64,000 nt of DNA. Source: Trifolium pratense. Taxonomy: Eukaryota; Streptophyta; Magnoliopsida; Fabales; Fabaceae. Position 1 is the stretch's first letter, and each line of letters starts with the position of its first letter. This document shows positions 9,381-20,698 of the stretch, piece after piece. The position numbers were made by a program, and so were the translations under genes. Under the pieces are notes generated by a model that was not told where the DNA came from, searched no databases, and saw nothing but the letters and a program-made list of their open reading frames with translations. Location: the NCBI RefSeq assembly GCF_020283565.1, contig NC_060062.1:58364439-58428438 (forward strand), read 5' to 3'.

Positions 9381-11038
9381 ACTTGTGAAACCATGAATCG
9401 GTTTGTTGTTTTATTACTGTTTTATTAATATGGTTTTGAATCGGTATTAATAATAATAATAACAAGGATTAATAAAATTTGATTGATCAGTTTTAAAATA
9501 TATATGTGATATTTATTTCTGATACGACGCATCGGTGTATGTGATACATTGATCGTGTCATTCATTCGAATGTTTGAGTGATTGGCGTTTAATTTGGATG
9601 ATTGTGAGCGTGAGCTTCGGAACCGTTTATGGTGAAGCATCATATATCCGATCGTGCATCTAGAACTAGCAGTCCTGAAACGTTTTGATGAATGGTGGTT
9701 GTATTAGGGTTTATAACAATACAAGTGTTGTGTTGTTATATAAACAGAACATATTGTTCATTGAAAGTTTTAAGTGATTGTCGTGAGCATGGATGATTGT
9801 GAGCGTGAGCTTCGGAACCGATAACTGGTGAAGCATCATATATCCAATCGTCTATGGTGAACAAAATCCTGAAACGTTTTGATGAATGATTACTGTATTA
9901 ATTTTGTAACAATACAAGGGTTGTGTTGTTATACAAACAGAGTACGGCTAGGGTTTATATCTGAAGCATCAATTGTTGGTGCGATTAGGATTCATTGATG
10001 AAGTGTTCATCGAAATTTAGCGGAACCCCCGGCTAACTCTGCGTAAGGTGATCAATCATGGTATTTTATTAATTGGACTAATTTAATAATAATAAATTAT
10101 GTGTTTATTGTCATTAAAGTTGCATGATGAATGGTTATGGCCTTAGTTCTTCTTTTCGTTTTATTTGGGATTTAAATACGGCCTGCGTGTCGTGCCTCTC
10201 TTATATTCTCTTGATGTAATTTCTTTTCTCATCTCACTCCCTCGTATGAACACGAGTTTCTTGTAGCGATGTAATATAAGATTAGCAAATAGGACAGGAA
10301 GGACAGCAGTGAAGATCTATCTTGGAGAAGTATAGGTCGTTCTTAGATATAGCATAGGTTCTCTCATTGGCTTGAGGGAACAATCACGCTAGGGGCCATA
10401 ACAATGTCACTTTATTATATTATGTATATTGATGCATGTTATGTATGGAGTGACGTCATTGTATGTAAGCCGTGGTAAGGTGAGATCAAATTAATTATAA
10501 AAAGCCCTCAAAGAAATTGATATTAAGTTTTATCGCTTTCCAACGAATAGCGCCCTTCAAGATCAATATCGATCAATGTAGGTTTTGCCAATGCGAAGTG
10601 CATTGTCAATATTGATAAGTTGCGGTGAGGTAATTTGTTTATCCGATCGCTATTTAATGGGTCTAACTTAACTAAAGAAAATATAATAAGATTATATGAC
10701 TTTAGAAGCAAGTATTGGGTTATTCCATGTGATGGATTAGAATAAGCGTTATTCACCCAATAGAAAGGATATGAGAGTTGTATGAGATACAATTGGAAAG
10801 GAGTTTCCTACCTAAATAACTAAGTTTTGTGTAATCAGCCCAACGCTGACTTAAAACGAAGTGAAATATGGATCTCATTCTCACTAGAAAATCTTCCAAC
10901 GGGATTTTCCGAATCAAATGTCGAGGGTCATTTGTTTTGAGTAAAATAGTGGGAGCACATGTTTAATTAAAGGCCTAATTAAATGTGTATTAAAATTGTT
11001 CAATACTTATATTTTCACTTTTACAATTGTAGATCACC
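9381..11038 (+). other. Long untranslated leader of Copia A with a duplicated 195-bp block
   Basis: About 1.66 kb without a coding frame between PBS and gag. Two direct copies starting GGATGATTGTGAGCGTGAGC lie at 9596 and 9791 (period about 195 bp) and share GAAGCATCATATATCC and CCTGAAACGTTTTGATGAAT. The same arrangement is present in element B. Long structured leaders are known in BARE/Angela elements, where packaging signals are expected; that role is inferred here. Confidence 0.6.
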
Positions 11039-11880
11039 ATGTCAAACACCAATACTTCGAACAACATTTTGCGAAGCATTCTTGACAAAGAGAAATTGTC
11101 TGGGACAAATTTTCTTGATTGGCATCGTAACTTGAGGATAGTCCTCATGCACGAGAAAAAGCTGTATGCTATTGAGGAACCCCAACCTAACCCTGAGGAT
11201 GAACCTGCGGCTAATGCTCCTAAGGCTCAAAGGGATGCTTATCAGAAGCGTCTTGATGATGCCATGGATGCAAAGTGCCTAATGCTGGCTACCATGACCT
11301 CTGAGCTTCAGAAGCAACATGAGGACATGAATGCGTTCGATATGATCGAACCAAGAGCAAGCCAGGATTGAGAGGTTTGAGGTTTCCAAAGCCCTGTTTT
11401 CAGCCAAGCTATCTGAGGGATCTCTAGTAAGTCCACATGTGCTTAAGATGATTGGGTACGTGGGGAACTTAGAAAAATTGGGATTTCCACTCGGAAATGA
11501 GCTTGCAACTGATCTGATCCTGCAATCGTTGCCGGAGAGTTTTAATCAGTTTGTTCTGAACTTCACCATGTCGGACATGGAGAAGACTCTGCCACAACTA
11601 CTAGGCATGTTGAGGCAAGCTGAGCAGAACATGAAAACAAAAGGGAAGTCCAACCATGTTCTTATGATTGGCAATGGAAACAAAGGGAAGGGCAACAAAG
11701 GGAAGATAGGCAAAGGGAAGGGCAAGGAAGTTGCCAAACCCAAACCTACCCCTAAAGCTTTGAAGCCCACTAGGGAATTGCAAAGGAGGGTAGGTGCTTC
11801 CACTGTAACAAGACTGGACATTGGAAGAGGAACTGCCCAAAATACCTGGAAGATAAAAAGAATGGAGTAGAGAGCTCCAA
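11039..11880 (+). pseudogene. Copia A gag, frameshifted
   Basis: Starts MSNTNTSNNILRSILDKEKL, the same start as element B. After residue 102 a 17-bp deletion relative to B shifts the frame, and the rest continues from 11439. A 1-nt deletion near 11775 shifts it again just before the zinc knuckle, whose sequence (CFHC..TGHW..NC in B) is still recognisable in another frame near 11795-11835. Gag forms the cytoplasmic virus-like particle and the knuckle binds RNA. Lysine/glycine-rich repeats (GNKGKGNKGK) precede the knuckle. It cannot make a full protein. Confidence 0.85.
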
Positions 11881-12839
11881 TTCAGCAGGTATCTTTGTTA
11901 TTGAAATTAATTTATCTACTTCTTCTACATGGGTATTAGATACCGGATGTGGTTCTCACATTTGTACTAATGTGCAGGGGCTGCAAAGGAGTAGAGGATT
12001 GGCTAAAGGTGAAGTCAACCTACGAGTGGGAAATGGGGCAAGAGTTGCCGCATTAGCTGTAGGAGTTTTTAATTTGACTTTACCTTCTGGTTTAATAATA
12101 CAGTTAGAGAACTGTTTTTATGTACCTGCCATTAGCAGGAATATTATTTCTGTTTCTTGTTTGGATAAACTTGGCTTTTCATTTATAATAAAGAACAATT
12201 GTTGCTCCATTTATTTAAATGATATCTTTTATGCCACATCACAAATGAGTAATGGATTATATATTCTTGATCTTGAAATGTCAATTTATAACATTGATAC
12301 AAAAAGGATTAAACCTAATGAGTTAAATCCTACATACCTTTGGCACTGTCGTTTAGGCCATATAAATGAGAAACGCATTTCCAAGCTCCATAAAGATGGG
12401 CTCTTGGATTCATTTGATTATGAATCTTTTGAAACATGCAGATCTTGCTTATTGGGAAAAATGACAAAGACCTCATTCACTGGTAAAGGTGAAAGGGCAA
12501 GTGATCTCTTGGCTCTCATACATACTGATGTATGTGGACCATTGAACACACATGCTAGAGGAGGTTTTCAGTACTTCATCACATTTACTGATGACTACAG
12601 TAGATATGGGTATGTATACCTAATGAAGCATAAGTCGGAATCCTTTGAAAAGTTCAAAGAATTTAAAAATGAAGAACAAAACCAACTAGGAAAGAAAATC
12701 AAAACCCTTCGATCAGATCGAGGAGGTGAGTATTTAAGCCTAGAGTTTGATGACCATCTAAAAGAGTGTGGGATCTTATCCCAACTCACTCCTCCTGGAA
12801 CACCACACTGGAATGGTGTGTCTGAGAGAAGAAACCGAA
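11881..12839 (+). pseudogene. Copia A protease and first part of integrase
   Basis: The frame contains WVLDTGCGSHICTN (retropepsin-like active site, DTG), the pre-integrase zinc-binding segment LWHCRLGHINEKRIS...CRSCLLGK, and the integrase core start HTDVCGPL...FTDDYSRYG with its first catalytic aspartate. It stops at SERRNR, where the solo LTR inserted (CCGAA duplication). The protease would process Gag-Pol inside the particle. The sequence is nearly identical to element B up to this break. Confidence 0.88.
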
Positions 12840-13997
12840 TGATGGATTATTTCGCAAGTGAACGAATTACCACGTAGTAATAAAAATATCGATCCACAGG
12901 GATTGTGTGATTAAACTAGTCGAATCGTGTTCTTAGACATTATGCAAAAACAGAACATGTATGGGGGTTGATTGAGTGATCAATTGGTAGAAAACGAATG
13001 CTTAGAGAATAATGGAAAAATGAGGCAGAATCATCGGGATCATCTAGTCTATAGCTAACCGCATGCATCCTACAATGTCATAAGAACTACTCAAGTGTTC
13101 ACAACTAGATCGACAAATTAGTGAATCGCAATCTCTTGTCAAAATCCACTCTATTCGTTGTCGATACTCCCCCGATCTCTCGGGCGGAAGCTACCTACAA
13201 CTCATGATATTAACGCGCGTCAATCGTTCGCTACACTCTATGCCTCAATCTCTCGACCGGAGACACTCGAGTGCTCAATACAATTCAGTTCAGACATTAA
13301 ATCAATACTCTCGCACGTGACTTAACTCAAAATCATTATAACACTAATGCAGGATTATAAAGCATTAAAATCAGATTGTATTGAATGAACACTATAAAGA
13401 GAGTACGATCTTACAACAATTGCAGGTTACATTCAGCTGAACTACATTCTAAACTACCCTAGATCCTACCTCCAAAGGAGTTTAGCTCCTCATCGTTCTT
13501 CGTTCGCTTCCTCGCTTCATCGCCATGGCTTGTGAATCCATGCTCTCGATGTGCTTGGAGCTCTCCACTGGAGTGTTGAATCACGATCTTCAAGTTCCAA
13601 AACCAGAATGTAGTGAAAAGTTGCAGAATTTTCCAACCCGAAAACAGAATTATGCAGAAAATATATATACAGAAGGCAACCACGCCGCGCGCCAGATCTA
13701 TCACGCCGCGCGTGGTTGCAGATCCATCAACTACGCCGCGCGTGGTAAGGCATCACGCCGCGCGTGATCAGAGTGAAAATCTTGGCTCCCTGTGAGCTCC
13801 ATCACGCGGCGCGTGATGGGCTACGCCCCCAGCGTAGTGAAAATCATTCATTTCCTGCAGTTTTTCCTGTTTTCTTGCAAAACAAGTAATCAAGCTAATG
13901 GTTAGATTTCTCTCATATTTATTGCTAAAAACCTACTAAAATGTATCTAATGTTGCTAAAATAGGCATGGATTAGAGAGTGTGACGATTTGTCATCA
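12840..13997 (-). mobile_element. Solo LTR (1158 bp) inside Copia A integrase
   Basis: Starts TGATGG and ends CATCA, with target duplications CCGAA at 12835-12839 and 13998-14002. No coding capacity and no internal direct repeat, so it is best read as a solo LTR left by LTR-LTR recombination. The plus-strand start, with ATCGATCCACAGGGATTGTG, is organised like the nearby Athila LTR (CACGATCGGTTTAA region), and the minus-strand start TGATGACAAATCGTCAC can form a short stem. Minus orientation and an Athila/Ogre-like origin are inferred. A cluster of CGCG-rich palindromes lies inside it. Confidence 0.8.
13680..13831. repeat. Cluster of CGCG-rich palindromes
   Basis: At least five near-palindromic copies of a motif like CACGCCGCGCGTGA lie within about 150 bases (near 13681, 13700, 13732, 13755 and 13802), with a degenerate CTACGCCCCCAGCGTAG at the end. 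Base composition is sharply different from the AT-rich surroundings of the solo LTR. Such sites resemble CGCG-box targets and are dense in CpG. Function unknown. Confidence 0.6.
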
Positions 13998-16158
13998 CCG
14001 AACCTTGTTGGACATGGTGTGGTCTATGATGAGTCACGTTGATCTTCCAAACTCCTTTTGGGGACACGCCCTATTAACAGCAGCTTATACACTTAACCGT
14101 GTTCCTTCTAAAACGGTTGAAAAGACACCATATGAGATGTGGAGTGGTAAGAAACCACATATGTCTTACTTAAAGATTTGGGGTTGCGAAGTTTATGTAA
14201 GACGCCAAATTTCTACTAAACTTGAACCTAAATCTGACAAGTGTTTCTTTGTGGGATATCCTAAAGAGACAAAAGGATATCACTTCTACAATCCTTCTGA
14301 GGGCAAAGTGTTTGTCGCTCGAACAGGAGTATTCCTAGAAAAGGACTTTGTTTCCAAAGGAATCAGTGGGAGGAAAGTAGATCTTGAAGAAATTCACGAT
14401 CCACAAAGTAATGACACACCAATGGAGGAACAAGAGCGGGATGCACAAGATGTTGTGACAGAGAATCCTGCTCATGTAACACAAGAACCACGTAGGTCCA
14501 ACAGGATACGTCAAGAACCTGAAAGACATGGATATCTCATATCGGAACAAGGTGATGTATTACTCATGGATCAAGATGAGCCTGTGACTTACCAAGAGGC
14601 CATTACTGGCCCTGAATCTGAGAAGTGGCTTGAAGCCATGAAATCTGAAATGGATTCCATGTACACAAATCAAGTTTGGAACTTGGTGGAAGCTCCTGAT
14701 GGGATTAAACCCATAGGATGCAAGTGGGTCTTCAAGAAGAAGACTGACATGGATGGAAAGGTACAGACCTACAAAGCGCGATTGGTTGCTAAAGGTTTCA
14801 AACAAATTCATGGGGTAGACTATGATGAAACATTTTCACCAGTTGCGATGATCAAATCCATTCGGATCTTACTTGCCATCGCTGCATACTATGATTATGA
14901 AATCTGGCAGATGGATGTAAAAACTGCCTTCCTTAATGGGAGTCTCCTTGAGGATGTGTATATGACACAACCTGAAGGCTTTTGCATTCCAGGAGAAGCC
15001 AAAAAGATATGCAAATTACAGCGATCAATCTACGGATTGAAGCAAGCTTCCAGAAGTTGGAATCTTCGTTTTGATGAAACTGTAAAACAGTACGGATTCA
15101 TTCAAAATGAAGATGAGCCTTGTGTTTACAAGAAGGTTAGTGGGAGCATAGTCGCATTCCTAGTATTATATGTAGATGACATATTACTAATAGGAAACGA
15201 CATCCCTACCTTGCAACAAATTAAAACTTGGTTAGGGAATTGCTTTTCTATGAAAGATCTGGGTGAAGCAGCCTATATATTAGGAATAAGAATCTATAGA
15301 GATAGATCACAAAAACTGCTTGGCCTAAGCCAGAGTACATACATAGATAAAGTGTTAAGACGCTTTAATATGCATGATTCCAAGAAAGGATTCATTCCTA
15401 TGCAACATGACATTTGTCTTTCAAAGACACAGTCTCCTTCATCTAAGGAAGAAAGGGACCGCATGAGTAAGATCCCTTATGCATCGGCTATAGGATCTAT
15501 CATGTATGCCATGATATGTACTCGACCAGATGTTTCATATGCCTTAAGCGCAACAAGCCGTTATCAGTCTGATCCTGGTGAGGCTCATTGAGTGGCTGTC
15601 AAGAACATCCTTAAATACTTAAGGAGGACTAAAGACTCATTCCTAATATATGGAGGCCAAGAAGAGCTAAATGTAATTGGTTACACTGATGCTAGCTTCC
15701 AAACAGATAGGGATGACTTTAGGTCGCAATCAGGCTATGTGTTTTGCATAAATGGTGGCGCTGTGAGCTGGAAGAGTTCAAAGCAAGATACAGTTGCTGA
15801 TTCTACAACCGAAGTTGAGTACATCGCTGCATCAAATGCAGCAAATGAAGCTGTTTGGATAAAGAAGTTCATTACTGAACTTGGCATATTCCCTAGCATT
15901 GTGGATCCCATTGAATTATTTTGTGACAACAATGGTACAATCGCACAAGCTAAGGAACCTAGATGTCACCAAAAGTCCAAACACATACTCAGGCGCTATC
16001 ATCTTATTCGAGAAATAATTGATAGAGGAGATGTGAAAATATGCAGAGTACCAACACTTGACAATGCTGCTGATCCACTTACAAAGCCTCTTGCTCAGCC
16101 GAAGCATGAGGGCCACACTAGGGGCATAGGTATTAGGAGTATGCCTGATTGGCTCTAG
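13998..16158 (+). pseudogene. Copia A integrase C-terminus, RT and RNase H
   Basis: After the solo LTR the frame resumes with NLVGHGVV-like out-of-frame sequence at the junction and then NSFWGHALLTAAYTLNR. The reverse transcriptase has WQMDVKTAFLNG (motif A) and LYVDDILLIG (motif C, YVDD), which copy genomic RNA into cDNA. RNase H has YTDASFQ, TTEVEYIA and FCDNNGTIA. A TGG to TGA change at 15589-15591 stops the frame between RT and RNase H; B and C have tryptophan there. The end GIRSMPDWL is followed by the polypurine tract AGTGGGAGAT and the 3' LTR. Confidence 0.9.
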
Positions 16159-16172
16159 TGCTAGTGGGAGAT

Positions 16173-17471
16173 TGTTGGTGTAAGCCCTAGAGGCCAATTA
16201 TTTATAATTGCATGATACTTGTATTGGATAATTTACTTATTAAATAAAGGCTTTTCTTTATTATGTTTATGTGTTAAATAATAATAGAGTCCCTAGAATA
16301 GTAAGTTCATTGAATGGAACGTTAAGTGTGACTTAATCGTGAGAGTTCATTACACATAATAACACTATTCTTAAAACATCCGTAGTCGAGCTTTAATGTG
16401 AATTGGGATAACATCAAAACATAGAGACTATTATGTTGGTAGACTGATGATCACATCTCACGGATCATAGATAAAGAGTTATCAAGTCTTCACATAGATA
16501 TAAATATTAAGAGTAATATTTATATCGGATTGACCCACCATGAGAATACTACATAGTATGTTATGAAAAGTCATAGGATATTCTCATAGTGATAAGTGGT
16601 GTATTCCACCCTTCGACCTGAAATCACTATGTTCCCTAGATGTAGGAGTGTAGTACTTTGTCGCCATTCAAAGTTATCCGTAACAGGATGACTATAAAGT
16701 TGGTTGATGGGTATTCCACGAATCATGCTGAGGGACATGAGTGACCTAGATGGAATTTACCCCTCCTACATAACAGGAGATATGTCTATGGGCCCAATAT
16801 TGAACTTAACAAGAGTGATGTACTATGCCTTGTGTTCAATATAGACATAAGGGTAAAAGGGTAATTATACATATGAGTTTTATCACGGAAAGGTTTGTCA
16901 GATCACGTGACATTCTTGTGACTTGGGTAGCAGTGATGTGTTGCTAGATACCGCTCACTGTTTATAATATTAAGAATAATATTATTGCCAACGTTATAAG
17001 AACCTACAGGGTCACACACATAAGGACAGTCGATATGGAAGAAATAAGTAAGACTTATTTTGAGGGTGCGATTAGTGAAAAACGGTTTTGGGCTTAAGAA
17101 GACCAGACACCGTTTTGGGCTTAAGAAACTCTATAAATAAGAAGCTTGTGTAGTTCGGTGAGAGCTTGTTTTTTTCACAATTCGTTTTTCAGAGAAACCT
17201 TAAAAGCTCTGAAACCCTAACCGCACTTCCTAAGCCTTCATCTTGTAGCAGCTAGCACTGAAAGTTGAAGACCTGTTCGTGTGGACTAGCTAGAGGTGCT
17301 GCCGTCGTGTGGTGCTTGTGATCAACGAATAGAAGCAAAGAGTTTGTTGTTTCAGTTCACCAAAAGGTATAACGTTTAACCCTGATCATGACCATTCGCA
17401 AGGATCCATTGAAGGAAAAATTTAAAATTTCGCTGCGTTTTACACTCTGTTTTAAACACGATTTTCCTTCA
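16173..17471 (+). repeat. 3' LTR of Copia A
   Basis: 1299 bp, ten bases shorter than the 5' LTR. Around 17077-17125 it has GGTTTTGGGCTTAAGAAG..., then a second GTTTTGGGCTTAAGAA, where the 5' LTR has TTTGGCCCAACTGACC. The patch looks like a local template switch or repeat slippage. About ten other substitutions separate the two LTRs. Confidence 0.92.
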
Positions 17472-17881
17472 TCGACTTCGATCCATTTTGTGAAGTAGTC
17501 GACAGCTACTATTAGGTATTTGTTCTGTCCTGCTGCCGTCGGAAATGGTCCTAGGAGATCCATCCCCCACCAAGAAAAGGGCCACGGGGATGAGAGTGTC
17601 TTTAGCTCGTTTGGTGGGGCCAAATGCATATCCCCGTGTTGTTGGCATTTATCGCATTTTTTGACGTGCTCTTTTGCGTCTGCCTGCATGGTGGGCCAAT
17701 AAAATCCTGCTCGCAAAGCCTTTCTGGCCAAGGAGCGTCCACCAATGTGTTGGCCGTTTATTCCTTCGTGGATTTCGCTGAGGATCGAGCTTACTTCGCT
17801 TTCCTCGACGCATCTCAGCAGAGGGATGGAAAATCCTCGGCGATACATTTTCCCATTAAGGATTACGTATGCGCAGGCTCT
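17472..17881 (-). pseudogene. Tat integrase, zinc-binding domain and start of core
   Basis: The minus strand reads MYRRGFSIPLLRCV, then the HHCC zinc finger (EIHEGINGQHIGGRS ... CDKCQQHG), then SSPWPFSWWGMDLLGPFP with the first catalytic aspartate, and VAVDYFTKWIEV. The sequence then runs into the Copia A LTR; the continuation is at 8057 downward. A run of nine T (plus strand) near 17881-17889 lies at the join to the upstream aRNH frame; the frame changes there, so a homopolymer slip has broken pol. Confidence 0.87.
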
Positions 17882-18575
17882 TTTTTTTTACTTTAGCTGC
17901 CTCTTTTTTGTCAATTGGGAGGTTTCCTGTGTTCAAAAATTCGAACACGGGTGTCATCCAACTGTTGGCGTTGATTTCGCATATTAGGAACACCTCAGAA
18001 GGTTTTGTTATACTCGGTTTGGATAGCGTTTCCTGAATAAGCGATTGATTTCCGCCTTTCTTCTTCTTCGTAATTGCGAGCTTCGATAGAATATCCGCTC
18101 TTGCATTGTGTTCGCGGGGGACATGCTTAACTTCGGCCTGCTTGAACTTGGTTAGTTTTTCCTTGATCAAGTTCAAGTATTCCGTGAGTCGCTCATCTTT
18201 TGTTTGGTATTCCCCGGCTATTTGTGATGCGACGAGTTGTGAGTTTGTGAATATCTTAATCTCCTCGGCTTCCATATCCTGAGCCAACCTTAACCCTGCC
18301 AAGAAGGCTTCGTACTCGGCTTGGTTGTTTGTGGTTAGAAAGGCGAGCTCGAGTGAGACTTCTATGAGCACTCCTTCGCTGTTTTCGAGCATTATTCCTG
18401 CACCACTCCCTTGTGGATTCGAGGATCCATCCACGAAGATGGTCCATTTGTTTTTGTCCGGGGTAGATGGTGTGGTCATCTCGGCCACGAAGTCTGCTAA
18501 CACTTGGGCTTTTAAAGCCTTTCTGCTTTCGAAAAAGATTTCAAATTCAGACAACTCGAGCGACCATTTTAGCAT
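17882..18575 (-). pseudogene. Additional RNase H (aRNH) domain of the Tat pol
   Basis: The frame begins MLKWSLELSEFEIFFESRK (end of the ancestral RNase H connection) and then holds a second RNase H: WTIFVDGSSNPQGSGAG (D), NNQAEYEAFLAGL (E), IFTNSQLVASQI and HVPREHNARADILSKLA (D). An archaeal-type extra RNase H between RT/RNase H and integrase is a defining feature of Tat lineages and would help remove RNA during cDNA synthesis. The third acidic position, normally DSQL, reads NSQL here, so the catalytic aspartate is lost by a G to A change. The CGA to TGA stop before MLKW and the frameshift at the end make the domain non-functional. Confidence 0.85.
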
Positions 18576-18895
18576 TCATCCTGTCATGTCCGGCCTCGCG
18601 AGGAGTTGCTTAATTGGTTGATCGGTTCGAACAACGATGAAATGAGCTAAGAAATAATGTCTCAACTTCCTCGCGGCCATGACTACTGCTAGGGCCGTTT
18701 TTTCAATCTGTAAGTACCGGAGTTCTGGTCCTTGCAGAGCCTTACTCACAAAATAGACGGGTTTCTGCCCTTGCTCGGTTTCTCTTATGAGAACGGCGCT
18801 AATAGGGTTTCCCCTTAATTGGGTCGTGTTAGGACTGGGGGTTCAGATAATGCTCGTTTTAAGTGTTGTAGCGCGTCCTCGCATTCCTTCGTCCA
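18576..18895 (-). pseudogene. Degraded ancestral RNase H of the Tat pol
   Basis: Several frames are needed: WTKECEDALQHLKRALSEPP, then PISAVLIRETEQGQKPVYF and VSKALQGPELRYLQIEKTAL, then FIVVRTDQPIKQLLARPDM. Stops at the start (TTC-TAA-TGG), at MTG-TGA-MLKW and inside break it. A stretch of about eight residues before ISAVLIRE seems missing compared with relatives, pointing to a small deletion. This is the original gypsy RNase H that follows RT. Confidence 0.75.
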
Positions 18896-20659
18896 TTAGA
18901 ATGCGGATTCTTTTCGAAGTAATTTGAATAAGGGTAGCGCGTGTTGAGCGGATTTTGCGACAAAACGAGATAAGGCTGTGAGCATCCCATTTAGTGATTG
19001 GATTGATTTCTTCGAGTCCGGTGTAGGAAACTCAAAAAATGCTCCGCATTTGTCGGGGTTAGCTTCCATTCCTCTTTCGGTTAAGTAAAATCCGAGGAAT
19101 TTCACAGCTTTTACACCAAACGTGCATTTTTCGGGATTGAATCTCATGTTAAACTTTCTCGCTTGGTCGAACACTCTTTTCAAGTGGGCTGTATGATCGA
19201 CTTCCTCGTCGGATTTGACGATCATATCATCCATGTACACTTCGAGCATGTCTCCGATTTCATTATTGAAGACTTTGTTCATCATCCTTTGGTATGTGGC
19301 GCCTGCGTTTTTAAGCCCGAAAGGCATTACGTTGTAATAATAATTACCGGATTCGGTCATAAACGCTGTTTTCTTTTTATCGATTTCAGCCATTTTTATT
19401 TGATTATAACCCGAGTACGCGTCCATAAACGATAGTAATTTAAATCCTGATGAATTATCTACTAATTTGTCTATGTTAGGTAAAGGGTAAGCGTCTTTAG
19501 GGCAAGCCCTATTAAGATCGGTCTAATCAACACACTTGCGCCATTTTCCATTTGATTTCTTAACAAGTACAACGTTGGATAGCCAGGTGGTGTACCTGGC
19601 TTCCGAAATGAAATTTTCCTCGAGGAGGTCTTTTACAGCTTTTTCAGCAGCCTCCGCTTTCTCGGGAGACTGCTTCCTACGCCGCTGAACAACGGCACTA
19701 GCCCTAGGATCTAAAGTCAATTGATGACAAGCGACCTCAGGGTCGATTCCGGGCATGTCTACAGCGCTCCAGGCGAACAGTTCAGCGTTGTCCTTCAGAC
19801 AGGCGATCAGCTGCTTTTTGACCAAGTCGGGGAGCCCAGATCCAATCTTGATTCCTTTGAGGGGATCCTCGCCTAATGGCACCAGCTCGAAATCTCCGTC
19901 CGGAATTGGGCGGTAGATTTTCTTTTCAGCAACGGGGAGGTCCTTCTGCTTATCTTCATGATGCTCTTTTTTTGTGAGTCGAGCATCGATGTCGACGGAA
20001 CCTCCAATAGTGTTCACCCCCGGATTTTTCTTTTGTTCAGACTTCTTAGGGGTCACCACGGTGCTCAGATTTTTTGCTGCGGCTTCAAAGCATCTCCTCG
20101 CAGCAGCTATGTCGCCGTTGATGGTGGCGACCTGATCGTCCGGTGTGTAGCACTTCATTTTCAGGTGAATGGTAGACGACACAGCGTACAGCTCGGCTAA
20201 GGTAGTCCTGCCGATGATGCAGTTGTACAGCGAGGGGCAGTCGACGACCATGAATTGTGTCCTCACGGATTTCATTGCCTTCTCCTCGCCAAAGGTGACG
20301 ATAAGGTCCACGTATCCCCAAGGCTTGGTAGTTGACCCATTGAACCCCTGGAGGTCAGGTCCTACATATGGAATCAGGTTCTTCTCCGACAGCTGTAATG
20401 TTTTGAAGAGCCCTGAATACATCACGTCGCACGAGCTCCCCTGATCTACGAGGATGCGGTGGACGTCGAAGTTCGCCATGCGTTCCCTCACCAGCAGCAG
20501 TATTTGGTAGTTTGGTGAGCCTCCAGGAACTTCTGATTTGTAGAAGGCCAGTGGGTCGGAGCCTCCCTCGGGTTTGGAGATGGTGATGGGATTCACCGAG
20601 CAAATGTTTTCCAGCTCCTCAAACTTTCTTTTTACGGAGCCGATGGTGACTTTGCAGAG
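18896..20659 (-). pseudogene. Tat protease and reverse transcriptase
   Basis: Minus strand from about 20640: KVTIGSVKRKFEELE, then the protease active site HRILVDQGSSCDVMY with flanking sheet YNCIIGRTTLAEL. A spacer follows, then RT: ARYTTWLSNVVLVKKSNGKW, MDAYSGYNQI (motif A), MPFGLKNAGATYQRMM and VYMDDMIVKS (YMDD, motif C), and the thumb LGFYLTERGMEANPDK. A TAG at 19523-19525 replaces the tyrosine of a CVDYTDLN-like motif; otherwise this frame is open from protease to thumb. The enzyme makes cDNA in the virus-like particle. Normal Tat order and length. Confidence 0.88.

Positions 20660-20698
<39 letters not shown>
20660..20698. repeat. 39-base poly(C) tract, poly(G) on the coding strand
   Basis: An uninterrupted run of 39 C on the plus strand sits in the gag-protease linker of the Tat element and encodes a glycine run. 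Upstream coding (WENFPKALVIM) and downstream coding (KVTIGSVKRKF) are in different frames as written, so tract length decides the frame. Long homopolymers are prone to sequencing error and to real slippage. Confidence 0.85.

Larger units (their letters stand above)
8058..17471 (+). mobile_element. Copia element A, Angela-like lineage
   Basis: LTRs at 8058-9366 and 16173-17471 begin TGTTGG and end TTCA. They are flanked by TCGAC duplications at 8053-8057 and 17472-17476 inside the Tat integrase. PBS TGGTATCAGAGCC matches initiator tRNA-Met. The LTR start TGTTGGTGTAAGCCCTAGAGGC resembles the BARE/Angela LTR start, so I assign that lineage with moderate confidence. It is the same family as elements B and C. 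gag has a 17-bp deletion and another frameshift, integrase holds a 1158-bp solo LTR, and RNase H has a stop. The LTRs differ at about ten positions plus one rearranged patch. The element is dead. Confidence 0.92.
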
